Assembly (NCBI RefSeq): GCF_001469875.2
Contig: NZ_LOPW02000004.1
Span: 186,001-250,000, forward strand
Reading direction: 5' to 3'
Length of the DNA stretch: 64,000 nt
Source: Haloferax marisrubri
Lineage (GTDB): Archaea > Halobacteriota > Halobacteria > Halobacteriales > Haloferacaceae
Shown: positions 42,864 through 51,486 of the stretch, in pieces
Layout of the letters: the number at the start of each line of letters is the position of its first letter
Numbering within the stretch: the stretch's first letter is position 1
The notes under the pieces: model-generated
The model's input: the letters and a program-made list of their open reading frames with translations, nothing else
Told to the model about the DNA's origin: nothing
The model's database searches: none
Position numbers and translations under genes: made by a program

Positions 42864-43481
42864 ATGACGACGCTCGCGTTCGGACTCGACGCCGCGACCT
42901 ACCTCGCGTTCTGCGGCGCGGCGGTCGCGCTCATCCTCGCGCCCGGCCCCGACACGATGTACGTCCTCGCCCGCGGCCTCGACGGTCGCGGACCGGGCGT
43001 CCGGTCGGCGTTCGGCATCGCCACGGGCGTCCTCTTTCACACGCTCCTCGCCACGGTCGGCGCGGCGGCGCTCTTTCGAACCGTTCCCGAGGCCGCCGCG
43101 GCGGTCAAGTACGTCGGCGCGGCGTATCTCGTGTACCTCGGCGTCACCGCCCTCCGGAACGACGAGTTCGACCCCTCGGTCGAGACCGACGGCGGGGCAA
43201 GCTTTCGTCGGGGCGTCCTCGTCAACGCGCTCAACCCGAAAGTCGCGCTGTTCTTCCTCGCGTTCCTCCCCGGCTTCGCCGGACAGGGCGCGGGAACCGG
43301 AATCCGAATGGCGAGTCTGGGCGCGACCTACGCCCTCCTCACGGCGGTGTACCTCTCTGCCGTCGCGCTCGGCGCGAACCGACTCGGGTCGAGACTCGCG
43401 GAGACGCGGGTCGCGAGCGCGCTGAACTACGTCGGCGCGGGGACGATGCTGCTGCTCGGGGTCGTGCTCGTACTGGAGTGA
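42864..43481 (+). CDS. LysE-family amino-acid exporter
   Basis: 205 residues with about six membrane helices. 'LILAPGPDTMYVLARGLDGR' in the first third is the LysE/RhtB signature (A-P-G-P), and 'FRRGVLVNALNPKVALFFLA' is the second conserved stretch (N-x-x-N-P-K). Exports amino acids or derivatives. It follows the dehydrogenase gene in the same direction, 33 nt downstream, so shared transcription is likely. The substrate is not predictable. Confidence 0.9.
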   Translation: MTTLAFGLDAATYLAFCGAAVALILAPGPDTMYVLARGLDGRGPGVRSAFGIATGVLFHTLLATVGAAALFRTVPEAAAAVKYVGAAYLVYLGVTALRNDEFDPSVETDGGASFRRGVLVNALNPKVALFFLAFLPGFAGQGAGTGIRMASLGATYALLTAVYLSAVALGANRLGSRLAETRVASALNYVGAGTMLLLGVVLVLE

Positions 43482-43517
43482 GGCGACCGGAGGAAAAGGA
43501 CGACGGACCGAGTACGA

Positions 43518-44864
43518 TTACTCGTCTTCGCCGAGCAGGCGCTCGACCATCCGTTCGGGGTCGAACTTCTCGATGTGGTCGTAGCCCTGTCCCACGCCGA
43601 GGAACAGGATGGGCTTGCCCGTCACGTACGCGATGGAGATGGCCGCGCCGCCGTTGGAGTCGGCGTCCGCCTTCGTCAGAATCGCGCCGTCGATGGCGGC
43701 CGCGTCGTTGAACTGTCGGGCGCGTTCGACCGCGTCCTGTCCGGCGACGGCCTCGTCCACGAAGAGGGTGAGGTCCGGGCCGACGACGCGGTCTATCTTC
43801 TCCAACTGCGCCATCAGGTCGTTCGAGGTGTGGAGCCGACCCGCCGTGTCGCCGAGGACGATGTCGATGTCGTGGGCCTCGGCGTACTCGACGCCGTCGT
43901 AGATGACGGCCGCCGGGTCGCCGCCCTGCTCGTGGGCGATGAGCTTCTTGCCGAGCGCCTCCGCGTGCTCGCGGATTTGCTCGTTCGCGCCGGCGCGGTA
44001 GGTGTCGCCGTTGGCGAGCACCGTCGAGTAGCCCTGCTTCTCGAAGTACTTCGCGAGTTTGGCGATGGTCGTCGTCTTCCCGACGCCGTTGATGCCGGTG
44101 AAGATGAGCGTGACCGGTTTGTCCGCCTCGGCGATGCGCTGGTCGAAGTCGAACTGCCCGACGCTGATGACCTCGTAGAGCGCGTCGTGGAGCGCCTCGG
44201 AGACGAGTTGCCCCGTGCTCTGGACCTGCTTTCGCGTCTCGCCGATGAGCTTCTCGCGGATGGTCTCGAGAATCTCCTCTGCGACCTGCATCTCGACGTC
44301 GCTCTGGAGGAGCGCCATCTCGAGTTCCCAAAGGGGGTCTTCGAGGTCTTCCTCCTCGATGACGACCTTCCCCGTGGCGAACGCGGCGGCGCGGCGGAGC
44401 CGCCCCGGCCCGGAGGAGTCGTCGGCGTCTTCCTCGGCCAGCGCCGCCTTCGCGGCGTCGGAGGCGAGCGACTCGCGCGGCTCGGCCTCGTCGGCCGCCG
44501 GTTCGTCGACCGCTTCCGCGTCGGTGTCGGAGTCGGCGTCAGCCTCGGAATCCGGCTCCGGGGTCGCCGCCGGTTCGGACTCGGCTTCGACCGCCGCAGA
44601 CGCCGACTCGGCGTCCGCGGGAGCGTCACCGACGGCGTCGGCTTCGGAATCAGCGTCCGCGTCGCCGACGGCGTCCGACTCCGAATCGGAGTCGGAGTCG
44701 GCGGGTTCGGCCTCGGGTTCGACCGCCGCGTCTGCTGGTGCTGATTCCGCTTCCGCGTCGGCCTCGGGTTCGGCCTCGTCGGCGGCCGCCTCGGCCTTCT
44801 CTTCGGCGGTCTCTTCAACGTCGTTACGGAAGCGGTTGAGTTTCTTCTTCAGTCCGTCGAACAT
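43518..44864 (-). CDS. ftsY: SRP receptor FtsY
   Basis: 448 residues. An extremely acidic Ala/Asp/Glu/Ser-rich N-terminal tail (about 1-140), with repeated 'DADSEADAVGDA'-like units, precedes the NG GTPase. G1 is 'FTGINGVGKTTTIAKLA', 'DTYRAGANEQ' and 'GDTAGRLHTSNDLM' follow, and 'ILTKADADSNGG' is G4. The partner of SRP54 at the membrane. The acidic tail is longer than in E. coli FtsY and typical of haloarchaea. Last gene of the L39e cluster, 26 nt after prefoldin alpha. Confidence 0.96.
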   Translation of the reverse strand: MFDGLKKKLNRFRNDVEETAEEKAEAAADEAEPEADAEAESAPADAAVEPEAEPADSDSDSESDAVGDADADSEADAVGDAPADAESASAAVEAESEPAATPEPDSEADADSDTDAEAVDEPAADEAEPRESLASDAAKAALAEEDADDSSGPGRLRRAAAFATGKVVIEEEDLEDPLWELEMALLQSDVEMQVAEEILETIREKLIGETRKQVQSTGQLVSEALHDALYEVISVGQFDFDQRIAEADKPVTLIFTGINGVGKTTTIAKLAKYFEKQGYSTVLANGDTYRAGANEQIREHAEALGKKLIAHEQGGDPAAVIYDGVEYAEAHDIDIVLGDTAGRLHTSNDLMAQLEKIDRVVGPDLTLFVDEAVAGQDAVERARQFNDAAAIDGAILTKADADSNGGAAISIAYVTGKPILFLGVGQGYDHIEKFDPERMVERLLGEDE

Positions 44865-44890
44865 CTGAATAGTAGGAGGTGGGGGTTACC

Positions 44891-45364
44891 TTACTCGTCG
44901 TCGCCGTCGCCGCCCTCGCCCTGCATCTGCTGCATCTGCTGCATCTGCTGTTGCTGCATCTGCTGTTGGGCCTGCATCGCCTGCTCTTCGATCTCGTCGC
45001 TCTCCTCTTCGAGCTCCTCGATCTGGCCGCGAACGCTCGCGATCTCCTCGTCGAGCGCGTCCTGCTTGCGTCGCAGGGTCTCGATGGCCGTGCTCTGTTC
45101 CTGCTCGGCGGCGTAGTTCGCACCGAGGGAGACGACGATTTCGTCGATGTCCTGAACTTCGGCGCGGAGATACGCGTCGCCGCCGAGGGGGACCTGCACC
45201 GTCGAGCCCGTTTCGAGCGTCTCGATGGCTTCGACGGCCTCGTCGATTTCGTCCTTCTCGGTGTTCAGGTCGGAGACCTCGCTTTCGAGGGATTCGATTT
45301 CCTCGTCGATAGCCTGCAGTTCCTGGGAGAGCTGCTGAAGTTGCTGCTGACCGCCACCCATCAT
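44891..45364 (-). CDS. pfdA: Prefoldin alpha subunit
   Basis: 157 residues. Prefoldin is a jellyfish-shaped chaperone holding nascent proteins. Two long coiled-coil helices ('[20 protein letters not shown]' and a second Glu/Gln/Ala helix around 90-140) flank beta hairpins ('[15 protein letters not shown]'). A glutamine/methionine-rich tail follows. Starts within the L18a stop codon (ATGA overlap), so it is translated from the ribosomal protein transcript. Confidence 0.93.
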   Translation of the reverse strand: MMGGGQQQLQQLSQELQAIDEEIESLESEVSDLNTEKDEIDEAVEAIETLETGSTVQVPLGGDAYLRAEVQDIDEIVVSLGANYAAEQEQSTAIETLRRKQDALDEEIASVRGQIEELEEESDEIEEQAMQAQQQMQQQQMQQMQQMQGEGGDGDDE

Positions 45365-45537
45365 GCCGCGGTCACCTCGTTAAGCTCGACCTTCGTGCGC
45401 TTGATTCCGTGCTCGCTCCCGATGAGCGAAAAGGCGCGTTCCTGTGCGACGTTCTCGTTCGGTGCTTCGACAGTCTTCGTGAACTCGTGGACGACGCCAC
45501 GGCTCGTGAAGCTGCCCGTGATAATGAACTGGCTCAT
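45361..45537 (-). CDS. rpl18a: Ribosomal protein L18a/LX (L20a)
   Basis: 58 residues, not covered by a longer reading frame: '[20 protein letters not shown]' with '[20 protein letters not shown]' and '[15 protein letters not shown]'. This is the archaeal L18ae/LX large-subunit protein between aIF6 and prefoldin alpha, its usual position. Stop overlaps the prefoldin start by ATGA. Length and order are both canonical. Confidence 0.93.
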   Translation of the reverse strand: MSQFIITGSFTSRGVVHEFTKTVEAPNENVAQERAFSLIGSEHGIKRTKVELNEVTAA

Positions 45538-45618
45538 GCACGTCGGTCGGGTGGCGAGCGGGAAAGGTCTTCCTACTCGGAGCGAAACTGAAGCGAGAAA
45601 CGGGGGGACGCGAGGCCC

Positions 45619-46284
45619 TCAGTCGATGTAATCGAGGGCGTCTTCGATGCGACCCAGTTCCGGGCCGGTCGTGTCCTCGCCGACGATGTATCCTTCCTCG
45701 TTAGCGACGAGGCCGGAGCCGACGAGCGGTCCGCCGTAGTTGATGGTGCCGATGTCGGCGCGAACGTCGAGGAGCGCTTCGAGCGCTTCGAGTTCGGGTT
45801 CGCGCGACTTCGGGTGGCAGAGGACGCCGCGGTTGTTGGCGACGGCCGCCATCCCGACGGTTCGAACGTCGGCGAGGTCGCCGCGTTCGACGGGGACCTC
45901 CAGGGCCTCCTCGACGGCCGAGACGGCCTCGTCGGAGAGGTCCGCGTGGACGTACGCGCCGTAGTCGTTCGCGAGAACGACGTTGCCGGCGGCGTTGATG
46001 CGACCGGGAAGCTCGTAGACCGGGAGGTCCACGGCGTCGGTGAGGGCCTCCTTCTCGCGAGACGTCGCACGGCTCGACACGAGAAGTCCGTTCTCGTTAC
46101 CCGTCGCTAACGCACCGACCGTTCCCGACCCGCCGACGGTCGTCTTGACCAGCGGCACGTCGAGTTCCTCGGCCATCTGCTCGGCGAGCGAGTCGTCGGC
46201 GTCCGGGCGGACCAACAGCGCGTCGTCGGTCGCGCGAGCGAAGACGCCGATGTAGGACGAACCGGCGAAGGAGGCGCGAAGCAC
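45619..46284 (-). CDS. eif6: Ribosome anti-association factor aIF6
   Basis: 221 residues with the five-fold pseudo-symmetric pentein repeats: '[20 protein letters not shown]' starts one repeat and '[20 protein letters not shown]' another; '[20 protein letters not shown]' and '[20 protein letters not shown]' follow. It binds the large subunit and blocks joining until removed. Starts at GTG 46284, three bases after the L31e stop, as the gene order L39e-L31e-aIF6 is standard in archaea. Confidence 0.96.
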   Translation of the reverse strand: MLRASFAGSSYIGVFARATDDALLVRPDADDSLAEQMAEELDVPLVKTTVGGSGTVGALATGNENGLLVSSRATSREKEALTDAVDLPVYELPGRINAAGNVVLANDYGAYVHADLSDEAVSAVEEALEVPVERGDLADVRTVGMAAVANNRGVLCHPKSREPELEALEALLDVRADIGTINYGGPLVGSGLVANEEGYIVGEDTTGPELGRIEDALDYID

Positions 46285-46287
46285 CGT

Positions 46288-46566
46288 TTACTCGGCCGGT
46301 TCCGCTTCGACGACCGACTCGCCGTCCTCGTCGAAACGCGCGGCGCGGACGCGGAACTTGCTCGGCGGGCTCTGCCGACCGTGCGCCCAGATGTCCTCGT
46401 TGATCTGCGTGTCGAGACGCACGTTCTCGGCGTCGACCTTGAAGTGCTTGGCGAGGTGCTCGCGGATGATCGTCATCGAGCGACCCGCGCGTTCGTGTGC
46501 CGGAACCGCCTGCACGTCTCGGAGCGGGACGGTGACGACGCGCTCCTCGAAGTCGTTTGCGCTCAT
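46288..46566 (-). CDS. rpl31e: Ribosomal protein L31e
   Basis: 92 residues: 'FEERVVTVPLRDVQAVPAHE' and 'RAGRSMTIIREHLAKHFKVD' with 'LDTQINEDIWAHGRQSPPSK' match L31e. Component of the large subunit near the exit tunnel. Separated by three bases from L39e upstream and three from aIF6 downstream, giving a tight transcription unit. Confidence 0.97.
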   Translation of the reverse strand: MSANDFEERVVTVPLRDVQAVPAHERAGRSMTIIREHLAKHFKVDAENVRLDTQINEDIWAHGRQSPPSKFRVRAARFDEDGESVVEAEPAE

Positions 46567-46569
46567 TGC

Positions 46570-46722
46570 TTACTCGTCCGTGTTGCTCCGCCGCCAGTTG
46601 CGACGCTTGGGGTTTCGCGTGACTTCCATGTCCGTCTTGAGCATGACCCACGCGGGGACACGACTGTTCTGGCGCTCGAGCTTCGCCAGACGCTTCTTCT
46701 TAGACTTCGACTTCTTACCCAT
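46570..46722 (-). CDS. rpl39e: Ribosomal protein L39e
   Basis: 50 residues, unusually basic for this acidic proteome: '[20 protein letters not shown]' and '[20 protein letters not shown]' end in '[10 protein letters not shown]'. Lines the peptide exit tunnel of the large subunit. First gene of the cluster, with a promoter at 46747-46756. Confidence 0.97.
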   Translation of the reverse strand: MGKKSKSKKKRLAKLERQNSRVPAWVMLKTDMEVTRNPKRRNWRRSNTDE

Positions 46723-46746
46723 AGTGGGCTGTACTTTCCATCCTCC

Positions 46747-46756
46747 GCATAAAATC
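46747..46756 (-). promoter_or_regulatory. Promoter of the L39e-L31e-aIF6-L18a-prefoldin-FtsY cluster
   Basis: On the minus strand GATTTTATGC (plus-strand GCATAAAATC) is centred about 30 nt before the L39e ATG at 46722, leaving a very short leader. Transcription of six genes is likely from here, given gaps of 3, 3, 81, -4 and 26 nt. Confidence 0.65.
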
Positions 46757-46899
46757 TTGTTCCTTCGCGTTTCAGGCGTGTGAGGGGCGTCCGCACGCCC
46801 GAATCGGCGAGAACCCGGCGTTCTCCCCGGGCCGGCGGCGCGGCTGGGCGGGCGGCCGAATCGACTCATTCAGTACCGTCGGCGCGAAAGCCGACGCGA

Positions 46900-47841
46900 A
46901 TGAGTCGGGCCAAGACCGCCGTCGCCTTCCTCGCGCTCTCTGCCGTCTGGGGGAGCGCCTTCCTCGCCACCGACATCGCCCTCCGGACCGTCCCGCCGGC
47001 GTTCCTCGGCGCGGTCCGCTTCGACGTGGCGGCACTCCTGTTGTTCGCCGTCGCCCTCGCCCGCGGCGACCGGGTCATCCCCGCCGTCCGCGACGAGTGG
47101 CGGCCGATTCTCGCCGGCGGCGTGTTCAGCATCGGGGCGCACCACGCGCTCTTGTTCTCCGGACAGGTGTACGTCCCCGGCTCCGTGGCCTCAGTCCTCC
47201 TCGGCATCATCCCGCTCGCGACGCCGACGCTCACCCGCCTGACGGCCACCCGCGAGCGGCTCTCGGCGCACCGAATCGTCGGGCTCGTCCTCGGGTTTCT
47301 CGGCCTCGTCGTCATCGCCAACCCGGACCCCGGAAATCTACTGTCGTCGAACCTCGTCGGCGCGGTGCTCGTGTTCGGCTCGGCCGTCGCCTTCGCCCTC
47401 GGGGCGGTGCTGACCCACGACAGCGAGACGGGGATGTCGCTGCTCGCCGTGCAGGCGTGGATGATGCTCATCGGCGCGGTCACGCTCCACGTCACGAGCG
47501 TCGCCCTGCCGTGGGAGGCCGCCGCCGACGCGGCGTGGACCCAGACGACGCTCGTCGCCACCGGCTACCTCGCCGTCGTCGCCGGCGCGGGCGGCTTCCT
47601 GCTGTACTTCTGGCTCCTCGACCGGGTCGGCCCAATCGAGGTGAGCCTGCTCGAATACGTCATCCCGCTTTTCGCCGCGCTCGCCGACTGGACCGTCCTC
47701 GGGCGCGTGCCGACGCGCGCCACCGTCGCCGGTTTCGCGCTCATCTTCGCCGGCTTCCTGCTGTTCAAGCGCGACGTGATTCGGGGCGAACTCCGGCGTA
47801 TCGTGGACCGGCGTCGCGGGCGGCGGCCGACCGACGACTGA
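46900..47841 (+). CDS. EamA-family (DMT) transporter
   Basis: 313 residues with ten helices in two EamA repeats: 'AVWGSAFLATDIALRTVPPA' opens the first and 'YLAVVAGAGGFLLYFWLLDR' with 'VGPIEVSLLEYVIPLFAAL' ends the second. The short Arg-rich tail 'GELRRIVDRRRGRRPTDD' is cytosolic. DMT carriers export metabolites or amino acids; no substrate can be told. Single gene, divergent from L39e. Confidence 0.9.
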   Translation: MSRAKTAVAFLALSAVWGSAFLATDIALRTVPPAFLGAVRFDVAALLLFAVALARGDRVIPAVRDEWRPILAGGVFSIGAHHALLFSGQVYVPGSVASVLLGIIPLATPTLTRLTATRERLSAHRIVGLVLGFLGLVVIANPDPGNLLSSNLVGAVLVFGSAVAFALGAVLTHDSETGMSLLAVQAWMMLIGAVTLHVTSVALPWEAAADAAWTQTTLVATGYLAVVAGAGGFLLYFWLLDRVGPIEVSLLEYVIPLFAALADWTVLGRVPTRATVAGFALIFAGFLLFKRDVIRGELRRIVDRRRGRRPTDD

Positions 47842-47846
47842 CGCGT

Positions 47847-48401
47847 CTACAGCGAGAACCGCGTCACCGTCTCGTACTCGGGGCCGTCGGGGCCGAGTTC
47901 GCTCTTCTTCAGGCGCACCTCGCGCACCCGAAACGACCCGATAGTCGGCGACTCGCCTTCGACGACGCGCCGTACGAGGTCCTTCCCGCGGGCGTCGTCC
48001 ATGCGGGCGAGCGTGGCGTGCGGCGTGAAGTCGTGGTCCTCGGGGTCGAAGCCGATTGCCGTCGTCTCGCGCTCGATGGCTTCGTGCAGTCGCGTCAACT
48101 CGGCCGCGCCGTCGTCGATGCCGACCCAGACGACTCGAATGTAGTCCAGCGAGGGGAAGACGCCGAGGCCACCGACCGAGGCGTCGAAGGGGCCGACGCC
48201 CGCGGCCTCGACGGCCGATTCGACCGCGTCCTCCACTTCGCCGACGCGGTCCGACGACACCTCGCCGAGGAACTTCACGGTGACGTGCGCCTGCTCGGGG
48301 TCGGTAAACCGAAGCCCGTCCGCGTCCGAAAGCCGGTCCTGCACCGCGGCGACGCCCGCCGCGAGCGAGTCGGGGAGGTCGACGGCGAGAAAGCAACGCA
48401 T
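47847..48401 (-). CDS. thpR: RNA 2',3'-cyclic phosphodiesterase ThpR (2H family)
   Basis: 184 residues. Two H-x-T/S-x signatures: 'EQAHVTVKFLGEV' near residue 41 and 'DFTPHATLARMDDARG' near 130, forming the 2H phosphoesterase site that opens 2',3'-cyclic phosphates and can act on tRNA half molecules. N-terminus 'MRCFLAVDLPDSL' is typical. Downstream of and 26 nt from the histidine phosphatase gene, likely co-transcribed. Confidence 0.93.
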   Translation of the reverse strand: MRCFLAVDLPDSLAAGVAAVQDRLSDADGLRFTDPEQAHVTVKFLGEVSSDRVGEVEDAVESAVEAAGVGPFDASVGGLGVFPSLDYIRVVWVGIDDGAAELTRLHEAIERETTAIGFDPEDHDFTPHATLARMDDARGKDLVRRVVEGESPTIGSFRVREVRLKKSELGPDGPEYETVTRFSL

Positions 48402-48427
48402 GGCAGCTAGTTGACTCGAATCGGACG

Positions 48428-49042
48428 TTAACGTTCCGCCGGGTCGCGGTCGGCGTCGGCGCGGTCGTCCTCCTCGGGCGTCCACGTCCGGGCGATGCTG
48501 AACGCCTCGCCGTCCACGAACGTCACCTCGTACACGTCGGGCATCGTCAGCCCCGTCCAGAACTCGTGGCCGTAGCGCGGGTCGTAGGCGTTGAACACGA
48601 GCGCCATGAGCGTGCCGTGGGTGCCGACGACGACGTGGCGGTCGGGGTAGGCCTCGACGAGTCGGTCCACGGCGGCGACGCCGCGGGCCTGCGCCTCGGC
48701 GTGGGACTCGCCGCCGGGGTGCGAGGCGTTCGGGTTCGCCCAGAGGTGTTCGACAGCCTGTTCGAAGTCATCGACGTGCGACCCCGCGAGTTCGCGTTCG
48801 CGGAGGTCCTCGTCGACGATGAGCGGGGCGTCCGCCGCGTCGGCGACGCCCTCGACGGTCGCTCGGGCCCGCTCGTGGGGGCTGGTGGCGACCACGTCCG
48901 CGAGGTCGGCGAGGCGGGCGGTGACGCGTGCGGCGTCGCGACGACCGCGACGTGAGAGCCCGCGGGTGCGCTCGGCGTCGGGAACGTACGGAGAGTGGGC
49001 GTGCCGGACGAACGATACGACCGTCGTCGGGGGCGCGGACAT
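48428..49042 (-). CDS. Histidine phosphatase family protein
   Basis: 204 residues. 'VVSFVRHAHSPYVPD' gives the R-H motif (RHA instead of RHG), 'VVATSPHERARATVEGVAD' is the S-P-x-x-R-A stretch, 'ERELAGSHVDDFE' holds the acid Glu and 'HVVVGTHGTLMALVFNAYD' the second His. Forms a phospho-histidine intermediate. Members act on sugar phosphates or nucleotides; substrate unknown. Upstream gene of a pair with ThpR. Confidence 0.9.
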   Translation of the reverse strand: MSAPPTTVVSFVRHAHSPYVPDAERTRGLSRRGRRDAARVTARLADLADVVATSPHERARATVEGVADAADAPLIVDEDLRERELAGSHVDDFEQAVEHLWANPNASHPGGESHAEAQARGVAAVDRLVEAYPDRHVVVGTHGTLMALVFNAYDPRYGHEFWTGLTMPDVYEVTFVDGEAFSIARTWTPEEDDRADADRDPAER

Positions 49043-49100
49043 TCGGAGACGCTCGCCCGCGGGAGGCTAAAAAGCGGTCGGTGTCGTCCCGCTGACGCAG

Positions 49101-49107
49101 CGTTTAA
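49101..49107 (+). promoter_or_regulatory. TATA box of the TPR-DUF424 operon
   Basis: 'CGTTTAA' is centred about 30 nt before ATG 49134. Confidence 0.55.
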
Positions 49108-49133
49108 CCGCCGTGACGCCCAAGCGCGGCTAT

Positions 49134-49874
49134 ATGACCGACGACGGCAAGCGACCCCACCGCTTCTCGGAAGGGCAGGGGTTCGACGAGGACTACTCCG
49201 ACTTCTCGCTCGACCCGCCCGAACTCTCGGTGGACCCGACGAAGGTCGACCCGGTCGACTCGCGCGTCCTGACCGACATCCTCGACCAGCGGAACATCGA
49301 CCCCGAGGACGTCGACATCGAGAAACTGCTCGACGTGGCGCTCTCGTACATGCAGATAAACCGCTTCGAGGAGGCCACAGAAGCGTTCGAGCGCGTCGCT
49401 CGGTTCGCCGGCGACGACGACGACATCGCCCAGGAGGCGTGGGTGAACAAGGGCGCGGCGCACGGCCAACTCGAAGAGTGGGACGAGGCCATCGGCTCCT
49501 ACCGGGAGGCGCTCAAACTCGACGACGACAGCGAGCACGCCGCGACGGCCCACACCAACCTCGCGTACGCGCTCTGGGAGGCCGGCCAGACGGCCGACGC
49601 GCTCGACCACGCGGAGCGCGCCGTCGAACTCGACCCGCGCTTCCCGCAGGCGTGGTACAACCGCGGCTTCTTCCTCCACGAGCGCGGCCTCAACGAGGAC
49701 GCCGTCAACGCCTTCGACAACGCCATCCGCCTCGGGATGCGCACGCCCGGCGTCCACGAGGAGAAGGCGCGTGCGCTCGAAGAACTCGGGCGCGACGAGG
49801 AAGCAGAACAGGCCCAGCAGCAGGCCGACGACCTCCGCGAGCAGGCCGAAGCGGAACTCGTCGAGGAGTACTAG
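49134..49874 (+). CDS. Tetratricopeptide-repeat protein
   Basis: 246 residues. After an acidic N-terminus, TPR helices follow with the 8/20/27 pattern: 'EKLLDVALSYMQINRFEEAT', 'EAWVNKGAAHGQLEEWDEAI', 'AHTNLAYALWEAGQTADALD', 'AWYNRGFFLHERGLNEDAVN', then a Glu/Gln-rich C-terminal helix. TPRs make protein contacts. The DUF424 gene starts one base after its stop, so the two are translated together. Partner protein unknown. Confidence 0.9.
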   Translation: MTDDGKRPHRFSEGQGFDEDYSDFSLDPPELSVDPTKVDPVDSRVLTDILDQRNIDPEDVDIEKLLDVALSYMQINRFEEATEAFERVARFAGDDDDIAQEAWVNKGAAHGQLEEWDEAIGSYREALKLDDDSEHAATAHTNLAYALWEAGQTADALDHAERAVELDPRFPQAWYNRGFFLHERGLNEDAVNAFDNAIRLGMRTPGVHEEKARALEELGRDEEAEQAQQQADDLREQAEAELVEEY

Positions 49875-49875
49875 G

Positions 49876-50178
49876 ATGCTCCTCCGCGAGCGGGAGACCC
49901 CCGAAGGGCTCCTCGTCTCGGTCTGCGACCCCGACTGCATCGGCGAGACCTACACCGACGACGGCGTCTCGCTGGACGTGACGGAGGACTTCTACGGCGG
50001 CGACGAGGCCGAGACCGCCGACGAAGACGCCGTCGTGGACAGCCTCACCCGCGCGACCGTCGCCAACATCGTTGGCGAGGAGTCCGTCTCGGTGGCCATC
50101 GACGCCGGCCTCGTAGACGAGGAAACCGTCCTCGAAGTCGGCGGCACGCTCCACGCGCAACTGCTCTGGCTCCGCTGA
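49876..50178 (+). CDS. DUF424 protein
   Basis: 100 residues: 'MLLRERETPEGLLVSVCDPD' and 'IVGEESVSVAIDAGLVDEET' are family segments, ending 'LHAQLLWLR'. Cys in 'SVCDPDCIGET' is a Cx3C pair that may bind metal. DUF424 is archaeal and uncharacterised, often near translation or RNA genes. Linked to the TPR gene by a one-base gap. Confidence 0.87.
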   Translation: MLLRERETPEGLLVSVCDPDCIGETYTDDGVSLDVTEDFYGGDEAETADEDAVVDSLTRATVANIVGEESVSVAIDAGLVDEETVLEVGGTLHAQLLWLR

Positions 50179-50217
50179 GCCGCCGTCGAAAATCAGTTTC
50201 TCCGGGCCGTCGAGCCG

Positions 50218-51267
50218 CTACGACGACCGCTCGACGCCCGTCACTTCGAAGCGAGCGCCGCCGCCCTCGGCCTCGGTGACGACGATGTCCCAGTCGTGCG
50301 CGTGAACGGCCTGCGCGACGATTGACAGGCCGAGGCCGGTCCCCTCCTCACCCGTGGTGTAGCCGGCCTCGAACACCTCGTCGCGCTCCTCCGCGGGGAT
50401 GCCGACGCCGTCGTCCTCGACGTAGAAGCCCGTAGCGTCGGCGTCGCTGTCGCCGTCGAGGACGCCGACCGTCACGGTCAGATGGTCGGTCCCGCCGTGC
50501 TCGACCGAGTTCCGAAACAGGTTCTCGAACACGTGTCCCAACAGGCCCGGGTCCGCCCGAAACTCGGCGGAGTCGGCGACGGCGAGTTCGGCCGAACCGG
50601 TGTCGACGTGCTCCCACGCGGCCGCCGCGCGCGTTTCGAGGTCGACCGTGGAGAGGTCCTCGACCGTGTCGTGTCGGGCCAACACCAGCGCGTCGGTGAT
50701 GATGTCGTCCATCCGGTCGAGCGCACCGGCGACCTGTTCGAGTCCGTCGGCGTCGACCACCTCGCCGAGGAGCGATTCGACGTAGCCCACGGCGACCGAA
50801 AGCGGGTTTCGGAGGTCGTGCGAGAGCATCCGCGCGAGGTTCTGGAGGCGTTCGGCCCGCTCTTCGGCCTCCAGTTCCGCGCGCTTTCGGTCGGTGATGT
50901 CGAGGTGCGCAACCTGGACGTAGGTGTCGCCGTCGTCGGTGAAGCGAGTCGCGCGCATCGTGAACCAGAGGTGCTCTTCCGGCGTTTCACAGGGATACTC
51001 GAAGGAGAACTCGTCTCTGTCGCCGTCGATAACGGCTCGGATTCCCTCGCTGGCCGTCGTCGCGTCGGCGTCGGTGCTGAGGTCGCAGACGCCGAGGTAG
51101 TTCGTACCGATGGAACTGCTGTCGCCCTGATAGTCGTTTTCGTTGCCGAACTCCCGCCACGCGCGGTTGGTGTAGACGATGACGCCCTCCTCGTCCAGAA
51201 TCGCGAGTTGCGTCGGGAGCGCGTCGAGGCTCGAAAACGCGAGCGAGGACGAGGTGACGTTCGACAT
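50218..51267 (-). CDS. PAS-domain sensor histidine kinase (soluble)
   Basis: 349 residues without membrane helices. PAS domain about 10-130 ('LPTQLAILDEEGVIVYTNRA'), then HisKA with 'LARMLSHDLRNPLSVAVGYV' (H near 148), and HATPase_c with 'VFENLFRNSVEHGG', 'VEDDGVGIPAEERDEVF' and 'EEGTGLGLSIV'. Likely a cytosolic redox or light sensing kinase, given PAS domains' cofactors. No response regulator adjacent. Divergent from sufS. Confidence 0.93.
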   Translation of the reverse strand: MSNVTSSSLAFSSLDALPTQLAILDEEGVIVYTNRAWREFGNENDYQGDSSSIGTNYLGVCDLSTDADATTASEGIRAVIDGDRDEFSFEYPCETPEEHLWFTMRATRFTDDGDTYVQVAHLDITDRKRAELEAEERAERLQNLARMLSHDLRNPLSVAVGYVESLLGEVVDADGLEQVAGALDRMDDIITDALVLARHDTVEDLSTVDLETRAAAAWEHVDTGSAELAVADSAEFRADPGLLGHVFENLFRNSVEHGGTDHLTVTVGVLDGDSDADATGFYVEDDGVGIPAEERDEVFEAGYTTGEEGTGLGLSIVAQAVHAHDWDIVVTEAEGGGARFEVTGVERSS

Positions 51268-51347
51268 TGTCTCCTAGACGAACGTGAGCTACTTGATTCG
51301 TTTGGGTGGGGGGGCCGACACGTCGCCGCCGCGTCGCGGTCGTAATC

Positions 51348-51395
51348 GCGTCACCGTCGCATCGCCGTCGCGTCACCGTCGCGTCACCGTCACCG
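51348..51395. repeat. Short tandem repeats of GTCACCGTCGC
   Basis: Near-exact 11-bp units (GTCACCGTCGC, ATCGCCGTCGC, GTCACCGTCGC, GTCACCGTCAC) lie between the kinase and sufS genes. Could be a slippage tract or protein-binding array; no function assigned. Confidence 0.5.
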
Positions 51396-51486
51396 GCCAC
51401 AGTTGCCGGCTGACGAAACCGGAATCGGTTGCAGCACCGCGTGCGGACCGAAGACGTGTTGTGCCTACGGGGGTAACTCACACCCA

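Noticed and set aside
44520-44864. Highly repetitive acidic stretch thought to be a repeat array
   Set aside because: It is the Asp/Glu/Ala/Ser-rich N-terminal tail of FtsY in frame, typical of haloarchaeal SRP receptors.
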